64,000 nucleotides of DNA from Streptomyces sp. NBC_00162 (GTDB taxonomy: Bacteria; Actinomycetota; Actinomycetes; Streptomycetales; Streptomycetaceae), in assembly GCF_024611995.1 (NCBI RefSeq), contig NZ_CP102509.1, forward strand, positions 3,596,001 to 3,660,000, read 5' to 3'. Below the pieces are notes generated by a model that was not told the DNA's origin, searched no databases, and saw nothing but the letters and a program-made list of their open reading frames with translations. The position numbers and the translations under genes were made by a program. Positions 24,251 through 34,234 of the stretch are shown in pieces. Numbering within the stretch: the first letter of the stretch is position 1; every line of letters begins with the position of its first letter.

Positions 24251-26683
24251 TCAGCAGGCGTGGCCGTCGCCGTCCTGGTCCAGGCGCAGCGGGTCGCTGC
24301 CGTTGACCTTCATCCGCTTCGGGTACTGGTGGGCGGCCAGCCAGTCGCAGCGGGCCTTCGGCGTCTCCTTCACCTCCGCCGGGAAGCGGGTCGGCACGCA
24401 CACACTGACCGTCCCGTAGTGCCGGTCGCAGCCGGCCACGGTCGGGGCCACGGGTACGGAGTCCCGCTTCGCCCCCTCTTTATCGGGCACAGTCGGCTTC
24501 GGGGCCGCCAGTTCGTTCGCGAAGTCGTGCTCGTGCGCGGACGGCGGCTCCGCCGTCGCCGCCAGCGCCGACGGCCCGCCCAGGTGCACCCAGGTCGCGA
24601 TCGACGGGACGCCGTTCGCGTCGACCGCGAAGAGCATGTACCAGCCGGGCGGCGCCAGGTTCGGGTTGCTGGTCACGTTCAGGTCGATGTTGTTCCCGTC
24701 CACCGTCATCGGCAGGTCCACGAACCGCTGGTTCGGGTCCGAGGAGTGCGTGACCGCTGCCGGACGGATCAGCTCCGCCTTGGCGACGGGCCGGTTGACG
24801 GTGATCCGCTGCATGTCCCCGTACACCCACTGCGTGTCGATCACCGAGGTGATCTGCGGGCGGGCGCCCTTGAACAGGTACGGCGGGGTGTAGATCGACA
24901 CGTTGTGGTTGTAGGTCCCGTTGCCCGGGTTGTCGCCGACCGACATGACCCGCCCGTCGGGCATCAGGAACGACGCCGAGTGGTAGGTCCGCGGGATCGG
25001 ATCGGTGGCCAGGCCCGCCTGGTACGTGTTGGTGGCCGGGTCGAAGAACGAGGCCTCGAACACCGGGTCGGCCCGGTCGTGCAGCCCGCCGCCGGTCTCC
25101 AGCACCTTGCCGTCCGGCAGCAGCACGGCGGACACGTACATCTTGCCCTCGGCCCCGGTCTGCGGCCGCTTGCCCGTACCCGTGTCCACCAGCCCCTGCG
25201 GAAGGTCCGGGCCTGCCGTGTAGGCGGGGCTCGGCTTCTTCAGGTCGATGATGTCGGTGATCCGGTTCGCGGCCGGGTTGGTCTCGTTGTTGCCGCCGCC
25301 GATGGTCAGCACCCTCTGGTCCTGCGCCGGGGGCAGCAGCACGCTCGCCGACTCGTCGCGCTGGTCCTTGTTCCGCAGGCCCGGCACGTCGGTGACGGTG
25401 TTCGCGTCGTAGTTGTAGATGGACGCGCCGGTACCGGGGGTGCCGTTGCCGAAGGTGTGGCTGCCCGAGTAGAAGAGCCTCCCGTCCTGCATGAGGATCA
25501 TCGACGGGTACAGGCCCCAGTACGACCAGGTCTGGTTGACCTCGTTCATCGGGAGCCACTTGTTCTGCGCCGCCGAGAACTTCTCCGCGGTCACGTTGCC
25601 CGTCGAGTCCTCCTTCAGGCCGCCGAAGGAGATCACGTCACCGTTGCCGAGGATCGTCGCCGACGGGTACCAGTGCCCGCCGTTCATGTCGTTCGTCTTC
25701 GTGTACGCCTCGGTCGCCGGGTCGAAGACGTAACTGTCCTTCAGCCCCTGGTAGCCGATCTTGCCGTCTGCGGACGGATAGCCCTTGTTGCCGCTCATCA
25801 CCAGCACCCGGCCGTCGGCCAGCTGCACATGGCCCGAGCAGAACATGTCCACCGGGGTCGGGATGGTCTTGAACGACCCGTTCGCCGGGTCGTAGACGGC
25901 CGAGGTGAAGGTGCCCGCGTTGAACTGGGCGATGTCGTTGCCCGAGCCCGCGATCAGCAGCACCTTCCCGTTCTTCAGCACGACCGCGTGCATCGAACGC
26001 ACCGGGTTCTTGGCCGGGATCACCTGCCACTTTCCCTTGGCGCACTCCTCCGCCGTACCCGAACAGGTGGGCTGCGGCGGCACCGCGCCCACCTGCTCCA
26101 GCGTGTAGTCGTCGGTGGTGAGCGTGCCCACCCCGTACACCGACAGCCCCCACGCGATCTTGTCGGTGCCCGGCGGGACGGCGGGCGTACGGACCTCCGT
26201 GCGCGCCCATCCGGCACTGACCGGGGGATTCTGCAGATCGGTCCAGTACTGCCAGGCCCCCGTCGCGGCCTCCCGCCGGAACACCGTCACGGACACGTCC
26301 GGGGTGTTCGACTTGTACCAGGCGGACAGGTCGTACTGCTTGCCCGGCGTCACGGCCGGAGCGCAGGTGTTGTTCTCGGTGACCAGTGCCTTGCGGTCGC
26401 CGTCCACCCGTCGGGTGAGGGAGACCTTCATCGCCTTGGTGCCGCTGTGCGCGTCGGGGACGGTCGCGAAGGTGAAGTCGTTGTCTCCCCAGCCCGATTT
26501 GGACCAGCAGGACGGCATGTCGGCGCCGGGCGCGCCGGCGGTTTCGAAACCGGGATTGGAGAGCAGATTGGGCGGTCCGGCCGTGGCCTGCTGGGGTGCG
26601 GTGAGCAGCAGGCCCGCGGTCAGCGCCCCGACGGCCAGCAGGGCGGCACGCCGCCCCGACCTCCGCCGGATCTTCAGACGCAT
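24251..26683 (-). CDS. Secreted galactose-oxidase-like copper radical oxidase (GlxA-type) with extra N- and C-terminal domains
   Basis: 810 residues, last gene of a glycosyltransferase operon. A basic N-terminus with twin Arg (RRRSGRR) and hydrophobic core predicts export. Residues about 38-198 form a carbohydrate-binding-like jelly roll; 200-600 are Kelch repeats; about 605-705 is the DUF1929 domain. All copper-radical ligands can be matched: C282 (FCSGH) crosslinking Y339 (HWYPSAT), Y567-H568 (RTYHSASF), and H646 (VTHSSDP). W338 precedes Y339. The last 60 residues add an excalibur-like calcium-binding module (Cys pairs, LDQDGDGHAC). It probably oxidises primary alcohols of a nascent surface glycan, making aldehyde and H2O2. 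The extra domains make it longer than classical GlxA (about 645 residues, from memory). Confidence 0.9.
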   Translation of the reverse strand: MRLKIRRRSGRRAALLAVGALTAGLLLTAPQQATAGPPNLLSNPGFETAGAPGADMPSCWSKSGWGDNDFTFATVPDAHSGTKAMKVSLTRRVDGDRKALVTENNTCAPAVTPGKQYDLSAWYKSNTPDVSVTVFRREAATGAWQYWTDLQNPPVSAGWARTEVRTPAVPPGTDKIAWGLSVYGVGTLTTDDYTLEQVGAVPPQPTCSGTAEECAKGKWQVIPAKNPVRSMHAVVLKNGKVLLIAGSGNDIAQFNAGTFTSAVYDPANGSFKTIPTPVDMFCSGHVQLADGRVLVMSGNKGYPSADGKIGYQGLKDSYVFDPATEAYTKTNDMNGGHWYPSATILGNGDVISFGGLKEDSTGNVTAEKFSAAQNKWLPMNEVNQTWSYWGLYPSMILMQDGRLFYSGSHTFGNGTPGTGASIYNYDANTVTDVPGLRNKDQRDESASVLLPPAQDQRVLTIGGGNNETNPAANRITDIIDLKKPSPAYTAGPDLPQGLVDTGTGKRPQTGAEGKMYVSAVLLPDGKVLETGGGLHDRADPVFEASFFDPATNTYQAGLATDPIPRTYHSASFLMPDGRVMSVGDNPGNGTYNHNVSIYTPPYLFKGARPQITSVIDTQWVYGDMQRITVNRPVAKAELIRPAAVTHSSDPNQRFVDLPMTVDGNNIDLNVTSNPNLAPPGWYMLFAVDANGVPSIATWVHLGGPSALAATAEPPSAHEHDFANELAAPKPTVPDKEGAKRDSVPVAPTVAGCDRHYGTVSVCVPTRFPAEVKETPKARCDWLAAHQYPKRMKVNGSDPLRLDQDGDGHAC

Positions 26684-26706
26684 GGAAAGGTTCCCTTCTG
26701 TGCGGC

Positions 26707-27897
26707 TCAACTCCTGGTGTGACGCCCTGCCTTGCGCGAGGTGCGCGGCAGGTAGACGAGGGCCTCGGTGGCGGCGAACCGCAGGACGAAGGTGGTGACC
26801 AGCGCGAGGGCGGTGGCGGGCAGCACGTCCATGCCGAACTTGGCGACGAACACCGCTATGAGCGGGATCCGCAGCAGCAGATCGGCATTGGCGAGCAGCG
26901 CGAAGCGGCCGATCCGGTCCGCCCAGTGGCGGTGGCGGCGGCGGTCGCGGAAGAGCAGGGTCTCGATGAGGAGGAAGTTCCACAGGACCCCGGCCTGGTT
27001 GGCGACGATCTCGGCCGGCAGGTAGTGCATCCCGGCGTGCGTGAGCAGCCAGAGCGCGGCCAGGTTCGGGACGAAGCCGGAGAGCCCGATCAGGCCGAAG
27101 CCGATCAGCCGGGCCAGCGGGGTCGCGGAACGCAGCGAGGCCAGGTGCGCCAGGAAGCGCATGCCCTCGCGGGCGGTGGACTTCGACTCGCCTGAGTAGC
27201 GGTCCTGGAAGACGAAGGGCACCTCGGCGACCTTCGCGGGCCGGCAGCGCACCGCCAGCTCCAGCAGGATCTTGTAACCGAGCGGTTTGAGGGTCTCGGC
27301 GGTGACCACCGAGCGGCGCATCGCGAAGAAGCCGCTCATCGGGTCGCTGATCCCGCGCAGGGCGCGCGGGAAGAGCCCCTTGGTGAGCCAGGTCGCGCCG
27401 CGGGAGACGGCGATGCGGTAGCTGCCGGCGAGTCCGGCCCGGCTGCCGCCGCTGATGTAGCGGGAGGCGACGACGAGGTCGGCGCCGGTGCGTATCCCCT
27501 CGCCGACGAGTTCGGGCACCAGGTGGGGCGGGTGCTGGAGGTCGGCGTCCATGACGACGATCCAGTCGGTGTCCGCCCGCTTGACCCCCGCGACGACGGC
27601 GCCGCCGAGGCCGCCCTCGGCCACCTCCCGGTGCAGGACGGACACCGGGAAGGGGTGGTCGCCGGCCGCCTTCTCGATGACGGCCGGGGTGTCGTCCGTG
27701 GAGTCGTCCACGAACAGCACCTCGCACGGCAGGTGCTCGGGGTCGGGCAGTGCGTCACCGAGCCGACGCAGCAACTCCGCTACGTTCCCCGCCTCGTTGA
27801 AGGTCGGGATGATCAGGGTGACGCTGCCGCTCACCGCCTGCGGAACAGTGAGGTCCGGATCGATCGGGGCATGGAGGGACCACAGGTCCTCGCTCAT
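26707..27897 (-). CDS. Polyprenyl-phosphate glycosyltransferase (DPM1-like GT2) fused to a GtrA membrane domain
   Basis: 396 residues. The GT2 domain (about 25-250) has LIIPTFNEAGNVAELL, EVLFVDDSTDDTPAVI, the catalytic MDADLQHPP and SRYISGG, as in dolichol-phosphate mannose synthases. From about 265, four hydrophobic helices form a GtrA/DPMS domain, a putative flippase for lipid-linked sugar. It would charge undecaprenyl phosphate with a sugar for the GT39 enzyme encoded just upstream (6-bp gap). The oxidase gene follows after 23 bp, so all are one transcript. Confidence 0.92.
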   Translation of the reverse strand: MSEDLWSLHAPIDPDLTVPQAVSGSVTLIIPTFNEAGNVAELLRRLGDALPDPEHLPCEVLFVDDSTDDTPAVIEKAAGDHPFPVSVLHREVAEGGLGGAVVAGVKRADTDWIVVMDADLQHPPHLVPELVGEGIRTGADLVVASRYISGGSRAGLAGSYRIAVSRGATWLTKGLFPRALRGISDPMSGFFAMRRSVVTAETLKPLGYKILLELAVRCRPAKVAEVPFVFQDRYSGESKSTAREGMRFLAHLASLRSATPLARLIGFGLIGLSGFVPNLAALWLLTHAGMHYLPAEIVANQAGVLWNFLLIETLLFRDRRRHRHWADRIGRFALLANADLLLRIPLIAVFVAKFGMDVLPATALALVTTFVLRFAATEALVYLPRTSRKAGRHTRS

Positions 27898-27903
27898 GGT
27901 GAC

Positions 27904-29685
27904 TCAGCTCCCACTCTGACGGTCGGCGGGGTCGGTCCGGTCTGCGGGGGCGGTCCGCACCGCGGGGTCGGTCCGGTCGGTCCGGCGGATCTCGATGCGG
28001 TCCTCGCCCTCGCCGAAGACGGCGACCGCCGTCGAATGCTCCAGCGCGGCCTTCACGTTCGGCAGGTCCACCGCGTCACGGCGCACCGTGGGCGAGGAGA
28101 CGACGTAGTCGATGTCCTGCCAGCCCCGCGGCAGGGTCTTGGTGACGGCCGGGTCCAGGTCCGCCTTGTAGAACCAGATGGCGCCGAGCCCGGGCTCGAA
28201 ACCGTGGTGCACCGCGTCCAGCCACAGTGCGTCGTCCAGCAGCACCCGGGTGCGCGCCGGGTCGTCGACCCCGCTGCCGAGCCAGGCCGCTGCCTGCCGG
28301 TACGGGGCGTTCGCGTCGACCGTGAGCGCCGTACGGTTGCCGTCGTACCAGCGCGGCAGCACGTACACCGAGGCCGCCGCGGCCAGTACGCCGACCAGCG
28401 CCCAGCGCGCGTACACCAACTGCCTGCGCTCCCCCGGCGAGCGGCGGCGGCGCAGCACGGCGTGCGTGACGCTGGCCGCGCCCCCGGCCAGCACCAGGGC
28501 GAGGAACGGCAGCGCCTGGATCACGTACATCGCCGGGAGGTAGCCGGAGGGCCGCATCGCGACGAGGGCCAGGATGACCGCGGCGAGGGCGGGACCTGCG
28601 AGCGCGCGGGCGGTGACCGACCAGCGCAGGGTCACCAGCAGCAGGACGGCGCCGGCCAGACCGCCGAGGGGCAGGACGGTGTCGTAGTACAGCCAGGACC
28701 GGAAGACTCCGTTCGAGCCGGAACCGGGGTCGAGGATGAAGCCGGATCCCTCGCGGCCCATCTGGTAGGTGATCCCGTCGATGAGCGAGACGTGCCCGGA
28801 GCCGGGCAGCAGCTCACCGTTGAGCAGCGCGAACAGCGGATAGGCCAGCCCTATGAGCGTGCAGGCGGTGATGGCTCCGGTGACGGCGAACTTGCGGGTG
28901 TCGCGGTGGCTGTGGCGCCACATCGTCACCAGCAGCGCCGGGAGCACCACCAGCATCGTCTCCTTGGTCAGGACGGCGGTGGCGGCCGCCAGCCCGGACC
29001 CGAAGTGGTGCCACAGGTGGCGGCTGGGGGACGCGGCGAGACAGAACGCGAGCAGGATCCACATCACCGCGAGGTTGTCGAGGAAGATCTCCCGCTGGAG
29101 CACGACCGAGAGCGGGGAGAGCCCGAAGAGGCCCATCGCCAGCCCGGCCGCCCAGCGCGGCAGCCACAGCCGGCGCGCGAGCACGTAGATCAGCACCGCG
29201 CTGGCGGCCGAGACGACCAGCATCGAGAACCGCATCGACGCGACGGTCATCGAGTCGGGCACGAAGAGCGAGGGCAGCCAGGTGAGCCCCGCGATCTGGA
29301 TCCAGCCGAGCGGCGGGTGGTCGTACCAGTACGTGTAGTGGGCCAGGCCGTCGCCCTGCTGGACCGCCCAGGCCTGGGCGAGGTAGGTGCCCTCGTCGTC
29401 GCTGAGGGTCGGGAACTCGGTGATGTTCCAGCCCTGCACGAGGAGGATCACGAGCAGCAGGGCCCCGCACAGCAGCAGGTCCGGGCGGGAGGAGCGGAAG
29501 CGCACGAGCGGTCGGACGGGCACGGACGGGCGGACGCCGGTGGCGCTGCGCTGGGCGGGGACGCGGGGCGCGGTTGCGGAGGCAGTGGCGGTGGCGGTGG
29601 CGGTGGCGGTGGCGGTGGCGGTGGCGGTCGCTGTACCCGTCGACTGGGGCTGGGGATCAGTGGCCGTGGGCAGGGTGGCGGTCAC
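27904..29685 (-). CDS. GT39/ArnT-like membrane glycosyltransferase
   Basis: 593 residues with about ten hydrophobic helices. The GT39/ArnT signature lies early: FPTLSDDEGTYLAQAWAVQQGDGLAHYTYWYDHPPLGW, including the acidic DDE catalytic pair and YDHPP loop. Such enzymes transfer sugars from polyprenyl phosphate donors to extracytoplasmic acceptors. GTG 29685 overlaps the GT2 stop (GTGA). The N-terminus has a Thr-Ala dipeptide run encoded by a GTGGCG microsatellite. The C-terminal soluble domain ends in a charged Asp/Arg/Thr repeat. The donor is presumably made by the downstream DPM1-GtrA protein. Confidence 0.88.
   Translation of the reverse strand: MTATLPTATDPQPQSTGTATATATATATATATATASATAPRVPAQRSATGVRPSVPVRPLVRFRSSRPDLLLCGALLLVILLVQGWNITEFPTLSDDEGTYLAQAWAVQQGDGLAHYTYWYDHPPLGWIQIAGLTWLPSLFVPDSMTVASMRFSMLVVSAASAVLIYVLARRLWLPRWAAGLAMGLFGLSPLSVVLQREIFLDNLAVMWILLAFCLAASPSRHLWHHFGSGLAAATAVLTKETMLVVLPALLVTMWRHSHRDTRKFAVTGAITACTLIGLAYPLFALLNGELLPGSGHVSLIDGITYQMGREGSGFILDPGSGSNGVFRSWLYYDTVLPLGGLAGAVLLLVTLRWSVTARALAGPALAAVILALVAMRPSGYLPAMYVIQALPFLALVLAGGAASVTHAVLRRRRSPGERRQLVYARWALVGVLAAAASVYVLPRWYDGNRTALTVDANAPYRQAAAWLGSGVDDPARTRVLLDDALWLDAVHHGFEPGLGAIWFYKADLDPAVTKTLPRGWQDIDYVVSSPTVRRDAVDLPNVKAALEHSTAVAVFGEGEDRIEIRRTDRTDPAVRTAPADRTDPADRQSGS
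29585..29626. repeat. In-frame hexanucleotide microsatellite (GTGGCG x7)
   Basis: Seven exact GTGGCG units within the GT39 gene, encoding alternating Thr-Ala near the N-terminus. Because the unit is six bases, length changes keep the frame. It resembles the CTCGTG array at 9485-9520 only in unit size. Confidence 0.9.
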
Positions 29686-30962
29686 TGGTGGCTGTCCTCT
29701 CGGATCGCGGTGGTGGCCGGCGCCCCGGTGAGGTGGGCGCCGGTGTGGCTGGTCAGTTCCCACTCGCTCTGGCCGCGCTGCTCGCGCCAGACCGCACGGA
29801 TCGCCGCGCCCGCGAGCATCACCTGGTAGAACGGGCCGCCGACGACGAGCTTGACGTAGTGCACGAAGCGGATGCGCAGTCCGTACTGGCGGCCGAAGTC
29901 GTGCAGGCCGACGATCTCGAAGACGAACGTCACCATCGCCGTGATCATGGGGAGGAAGGTGATGATCGCGATGCCGACCGGCACGTCGAGGAAGACCGCG
30001 ACGGCGAAGTTGAGCGGGATGATCACCCCGGACGCGGCCTGCATGAACGGGGTCATCAGCGTGTAGCGGGCGAGCCAGCGCTGCCCGCGGCCGGGCAGCT
30101 GCTGCCAGTCCTTCTTCCGGTAGACCTGGAGGAAGCCCTGGTTCCAGCGGGTGCGCTGCTTGAGCAGGCTCACCAGGGAGCCGGGCGTCTCCTCGCGGGT
30201 GACCATGTCGGAGTCGTACGCGACGACCACCTTCTTGCCGACCGACGAGAGCCGCACGCCCAGGTCGCAGTCCTCGGCGAGGCAATTCTGGTCCCAGCCG
30301 CCGGCCTCGCGGAGCACCTCGGTGCGCACGAAGACCGTGTTGCCGCCCAGCGGGATGAAGCCCTTCTCGGCGTGCAGGTGCAGCCGGGAGCGGAACCAGA
30401 AGAAGTACTCCAGGCAGTTGCGCAGGCTGTACCAGCTGGAGTGGAAGTTGATGAGCTGGACGCCGCCCTGGACCACGTCCGCGCCGGTGGAGCGGAAGGC
30501 GTGGTCGACGTGGGCGAGCAGCTCGGGGTGGACCTGGTCCTCGGCGTCGAAGACCCCGACGATGTCGCCCCGGCAGGACGGGAGGGCGGTGTTGAGGGCC
30601 TTCGGCTTGTTCTTGGTCTCGTGGTGGTCGACGACGACCCGGACGCGGGCCGGATCCTTCGCGGCGGCGCGCTCGGCGACGGCGGCGGTCTCGGGGTCGT
30701 CGTGCCCGACGATCACGATGATCTCGTAGTCGTTGTGGCTCGACTCCAGGAGCCGGTCGATGGTGTGCTCCAGCACCGCCTGCTCGTGGCGGGCGGGCAG
30801 CAGCAGGGAGAAGGCCAGCCGGCCGCCCCCGTCGGGGCGGTCGAAGCGGGTGGACGCGAGCACCTCCGGCGTTCGCCAGGCGTGCATCTGCCACCAGAGC
30901 GTGAAGGCGGCAATCCCGAAGAGTGCCAGCGAAATGACAGAAATGAACACAGAAGTGTACAA
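29682..30962 (-). CDS. Membrane GT2 processive glycosyltransferase (cellulose/hyaluronan-synthase-like)
   Basis: 426 residues from a TTG at 30962, chosen because a GGGGGG run lies five bases upstream; an in-frame TTG at 30986 is the alternative. One N-terminal helix (SVISLALFGIAAFTLWWQM), then a cytoplasmic GT domain with FDAEDQVHPE, CLAEDCDLG and KQRTRWNQGF (the D, DxD-like, TED-like and Q-x-x-R-W motifs of processive enzymes). Three C-terminal helices follow (VIIPLNFAVAVFLDVPVGIAIITFLPMITAMVTFVFEIVG and later). It lacks a PilZ domain. As first gene it probably makes the glycan that the GT39 enzyme decorates and the oxidase modifies. Confidence 0.92.
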   Translation of the reverse strand: MYTSVFISVISLALFGIAAFTLWWQMHAWRTPEVLASTRFDRPDGGGRLAFSLLLPARHEQAVLEHTIDRLLESSHNDYEIIVIVGHDDPETAAVAERAAAKDPARVRVVVDHHETKNKPKALNTALPSCRGDIVGVFDAEDQVHPELLAHVDHAFRSTGADVVQGGVQLINFHSSWYSLRNCLEYFFWFRSRLHLHAEKGFIPLGGNTVFVRTEVLREAGGWDQNCLAEDCDLGVRLSSVGKKVVVAYDSDMVTREETPGSLVSLLKQRTRWNQGFLQVYRKKDWQQLPGRGQRWLARYTLMTPFMQAASGVIIPLNFAVAVFLDVPVGIAIITFLPMITAMVTFVFEIVGLHDFGRQYGLRIRFVHYVKLVVGGPFYQVMLAGAAIRAVWREQRGQSEWELTSHTGAHLTGAPATTAIREDSHQ

Positions 30963-31219
30963 ATTGTCCCCCCGGACATGCCGCAACCCCCGGCGGCAAT
31001 CGTCAAACCCCCCGGAGGCTCACGGCGGGCCCCCCGGCCCGCCGCCTCCGCTTCCCCCTTGCGCGCACCCCCCAGTGCGCCATCTCGATGTCTCCCGAAA
31101 CAGTGACTCCCGAACGACCTGAGGTTAGACAGTGAACATGACAGTCAGGCGCAGCGGAGATAAATGACGTGTTTCTGAACTGATATACGGCAACCGGAAT
31201 TGACGGTACTCCGGGTACT

Positions 31220-33274
31220 TCAGGGACGAACCACCCCCAACTGCTCTGCCAGTTCGACCGGATCGGTCGTAGGCCGCGCGCAGACGAAATGTCGACACAC
31301 ATACGCCGTCGGGAGGTCGTGCACGAGTGTGCGCTCGGCCAGCAGGGGGAACTCGGCGCCGCTGCCGTCCTCCGCGAGCGGCAGGCCGGTCGCCACCACC
31401 GCCCCAGGAGCCGTCCCCAGCAACGCCGTCCGGTGCAGCGCCGCCCGCGCCGGGTCCTCCGGATGCCCGACGACCGCCACCTCGCGCGGACCGTCCAGCA
31501 GCGCCTCGGCCACCGCCAGCCCGTGCCCGATGAAGCGCGGAGCGCGCGGCCCGAGGGCGTGCACCACCCCGAGCGCCCGCTCGGCCGCCGTACGGTGGGC
31601 CTCCGAACCGGTGTGCGCGGCGTACGAGAGCAGCGCGCCCGCGGCGGCGGTCCAGCCGGACGGCGCGGCCGTGTCGGTCGGGTCCTGCGGCCGGCGGATC
31701 AGCTTCTCCGCGTCGTGCGCGGTGTCGTACAGCGAACCGTCCTCGGCGGTGAACCGGTCCAGCACCAGGTCGACGAGGAATCCGGCGAACTCCAGCCAGA
31801 CCCCCTCCCCCGTCACCGACGCAAGCGCGAGGAACCCCTCGGCCACATCGCCGTAGTCCTCCAACACACCTGCATTGGCTCCCACTTGACCGTCCTTGCT
31901 GGTCCGCGCCAGCCGAGCCCGGCCGTCCATGTGCACGCGCACCAGCAGATCGGCCGCCTCGGTGGCCCGCTCGATCAGGTCGGGCCGCTCGAAGAACGCC
32001 CCGCACTCGGCGAGCGCGGCGATGGCGAGCCCGTTCCAGGCGGCGACGACCTTGTCGTCACGCCCGGGCGCGGGCCGCGTCTGCCGCGCCGCGAACAGCC
32101 GCGCCCGGATCGACGCGATCCGCTCGGCATCGGCCGCCGGGCCGTCCTGGGGCAGCTGGAGTACGGACTTCCCGTGCTCGAAGGTGCCTTCCTCCGTCAC
32201 CCCGAAGTACGCGACGGCCAACTCCCCGTCGTCCTCCCCGAGCACCTCCCGCAGCTCGGCCGGCGTCCAGGCGTAGTACGCCCCCTCCGCGTGCTTGCCG
32301 CTGACCGGGTCCTCACTGTCGGCGTCGAGCGCGGAGGCGAAACCGCCCTGGTCGGTGCGCAGCTCCCGGACCATGAAGTCGGCGGTCTCCAGGGCGACCC
32401 GGCGCGCCAGATCCGATCCCGTGGCCCGCCACAGATGCGCGTAGACACGGCAGAGCAGCGCGTTGTCGTACAACATCTTCTCGAAGTGCGGCACGACCCA
32501 CTCCCGGTCCACGGAGTACCGCGAAAACCCGCCGCCGAGCTGGTCGTAGATCCCGCCCCGGGCCATGGCCTCACACGTGTCGGCGGCCATCTGGAGCGCA
32601 CCCTCGGACCCGGTCCGGGCATGGTGGCGCAGCAGGAACTCCAGCACCATGGACGGCGGGAACTTCGGCGCCCCGCCGAATCCGCCGCGCGTGGCGTCGT
32701 ACTCCCGCGTCAGCCCGAGCAACGCCTGCGCCAGCTCCTCGGGCCCGGGCGTGCCGGCCTTCCCGTAGTCCAACTGCCGCCCGGCCAGGTCCCGTACGAT
32801 CCGCTGCGCCACCTCGGCCACTTCCTCGGGCCGCCCCACCCACGCGGTCCGCACGCCTTCGAGCACCTGCATGAAGGAGGGCATCCCGTGCCGGGGCTCG
32901 GGCGGGAAGTAGGTCCCGAAGTAGAACGGTTCGGCGTCCGGGGTCAGGAAGACGGTCATCGGCCACCCGCCCTGCCCGGTGGCGGCCTGCACGGCCTCCA
33001 TGTAGACGGCGTCGACGTCGGGGCGCTCTTCCCGGTCCACCTTGATGTTGACGAAGTGCTCGTTCATGTACACGGCGGCCAGCTCGTCCTCGAAGGACTC
33101 GTGCGCCATCACATGGCACCAGTGGCAGCTTGAATAGCCGACGCTGAGCATGACGGGCACGCCCCGCTCCCGCGCCTCAGCGAATGCCTCCGGCGACCAC
33201 GGCCACCAGTCGACGGGATTGTCGGCGTGCTGGAGCAGATACGGCGAGGTCTCGTTCTCGAGGCGGTTCGGCAT
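31220..33274 (-). CDS. YyaL/DUF255 thioredoxin-domain protein with six-hairpin domain
   Basis: 684 residues, full length for the family. The N-terminal thioredoxin-like domain opens [24 protein letters not shown] and holds the C50-H-W-C53 redox pair ([13 protein letters not shown]), with the cis-Pro region [12 protein letters not shown]. The C-terminal two-thirds is an alpha/alpha toroid ([52 protein letters not shown]) related to N-acylglucosamine 2-epimerases. Function is unproven. ATG 33274 has a CAGGA site. It is upstream of the glycan operon on the same strand but separated by 257 bp. Confidence 0.93.
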   Translation of the reverse strand: MPNRLENETSPYLLQHADNPVDWWPWSPEAFAEARERGVPVMLSVGYSSCHWCHVMAHESFEDELAAVYMNEHFVNIKVDREERPDVDAVYMEAVQAATGQGGWPMTVFLTPDAEPFYFGTYFPPEPRHGMPSFMQVLEGVRTAWVGRPEEVAEVAQRIVRDLAGRQLDYGKAGTPGPEELAQALLGLTREYDATRGGFGGAPKFPPSMVLEFLLRHHARTGSEGALQMAADTCEAMARGGIYDQLGGGFSRYSVDREWVVPHFEKMLYDNALLCRVYAHLWRATGSDLARRVALETADFMVRELRTDQGGFASALDADSEDPVSGKHAEGAYYAWTPAELREVLGEDDGELAVAYFGVTEEGTFEHGKSVLQLPQDGPAADAERIASIRARLFAARQTRPAPGRDDKVVAAWNGLAIAALAECGAFFERPDLIERATEAADLLVRVHMDGRARLARTSKDGQVGANAGVLEDYGDVAEGFLALASVTGEGVWLEFAGFLVDLVLDRFTAEDGSLYDTAHDAEKLIRRPQDPTDTAAPSGWTAAAGALLSYAAHTGSEAHRTAAERALGVVHALGPRAPRFIGHGLAVAEALLDGPREVAVVGHPEDPARAALHRTALLGTAPGAVVATGLPLAEDGSGAEFPLLAERTLVHDLPTAYVCRHFVCARPTTDPVELAEQLGVVRP

Positions 33275-33301
33275 GGGGACATCCTGCCGCAAGAGATCAG
33301 A

Positions 33302-34078
33302 TCAGCGCCGAAGGAGCGGGGACAGGTCGTGCGTCCAGGTGTCGCGGGTGCGGGCCCAGGTGGCGGGGCAGTCGGCGCGGGGCGGGGTGGCGAGGTCCGG
33401 GTGGCCGTCGGGGGCCGCGCCGCGGACCGCGCAGCGGTGGGACTCCGCGCGGGCGGCGGGCGGGGCGTGCTCGTCCGCGGGGTCGGGGGCGGGGTCGGCC
33501 GCGGCGGCGAGGTCGTAGGCCCGGGCGGCGGTCAGGAGGGTCCGACCGCCCTCGGGGTCGCGGAGCAGGAGCATCACCTGGGCGAAGCGGTCGGCGGCGT
33601 CCTCCTCGGCGCGGTCGCCCCCGGGCCGGAGGTCCAGCGCGTCCACGAGGGCGTGGCCCGCCTCGTGGTGGAGCGTCTCGCGGACGACCTCGGCGAGCGG
33701 CTCGTCCGGCCGCGGGTCCCCCGCCCGCTCGAACAGCTCGCGCTCCTCGGTCAGATCGTCGTAGCAGAGCTCGACGCGGCGCTCCTGCGGGTCGTAACCG
33801 GTGCCCTCGCCCGCGCAGGAGCGGGCGACGACGGTGACGCGGTACGGGAGGGCGAGGTAGTCGTTGAGGTCGGCGAGGACGGACTCGGCGATCTTCCGGT
33901 CCTGCAGGAAGCGGGAGTTCTGCCGGTCGGCCGCCGCGGGCTCCTCGTAGCGCAGGACGAACCCCTTGTCGGGCAGCTCCTCCTCGAATCCGGCCGCGGC
34001 CCACACGAGCAGCGCCCCCGCCGCACATCCGGCGAGGACCGCGGCCACCCCAGCCGTACGGATCCCTCGCGCCGTCAC
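33302..34078 (-). CDS. DUF4344 putative secreted metallopeptidase
   Basis: 258 residues. GTG 34078 with a GGGGG site upstream; an N-terminal hydrophobic helix (GVAAVLAGCAAGALLVWAAAGF) could be a signal anchor or a lipobox-like AGC. The zincin motif HHEAGHALVDALDL is present with a downstream EEDAADRFAQVMLL carrying the acidic third-ligand candidates, as in DUF4344. Four further Cys (SCAGEG, ELCYDD, HRCAVRG, DCPATW) suggest two disulfides. The stop lies 27 bp from the YyaL start, so they may be co-transcribed. Confidence 0.82.
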   Translation of the reverse strand: MTARGIRTAGVAAVLAGCAAGALLVWAAAGFEEELPDKGFVLRYEEPAAADRQNSRFLQDRKIAESVLADLNDYLALPYRVTVVARSCAGEGTGYDPQERRVELCYDDLTEERELFERAGDPRPDEPLAEVVRETLHHEAGHALVDALDLRPGGDRAEEDAADRFAQVMLLLRDPEGGRTLLTAARAYDLAAAADPAPDPADEHAPPAARAESHRCAVRGAAPDGHPDLATPPRADCPATWARTRDTWTHDLSPLLRR

Positions 34079-34234
34079 CGGGTCCCCCGTTCACCTGAAT
34101 TGGATCAACGAGAGACGACTATAGGAGGTTGCCGGTGCTCAACTCCCTCTGAACTAGCTCAGATTCCCTCGCGCTCGCGAGCGTCCCGACGGACACTTGT
34201 GGCACGTTGCCGGAGCTCTCTGAGGGGGATGCCG

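Noticed and set aside
24251..27727. One giant protein joining the oxidase to the region upstream of it
   Set aside because: The in-frame extension runs antisense-like through the DPM1-GtrA gene in another frame; the oxidase has its own signal peptide at 26683.
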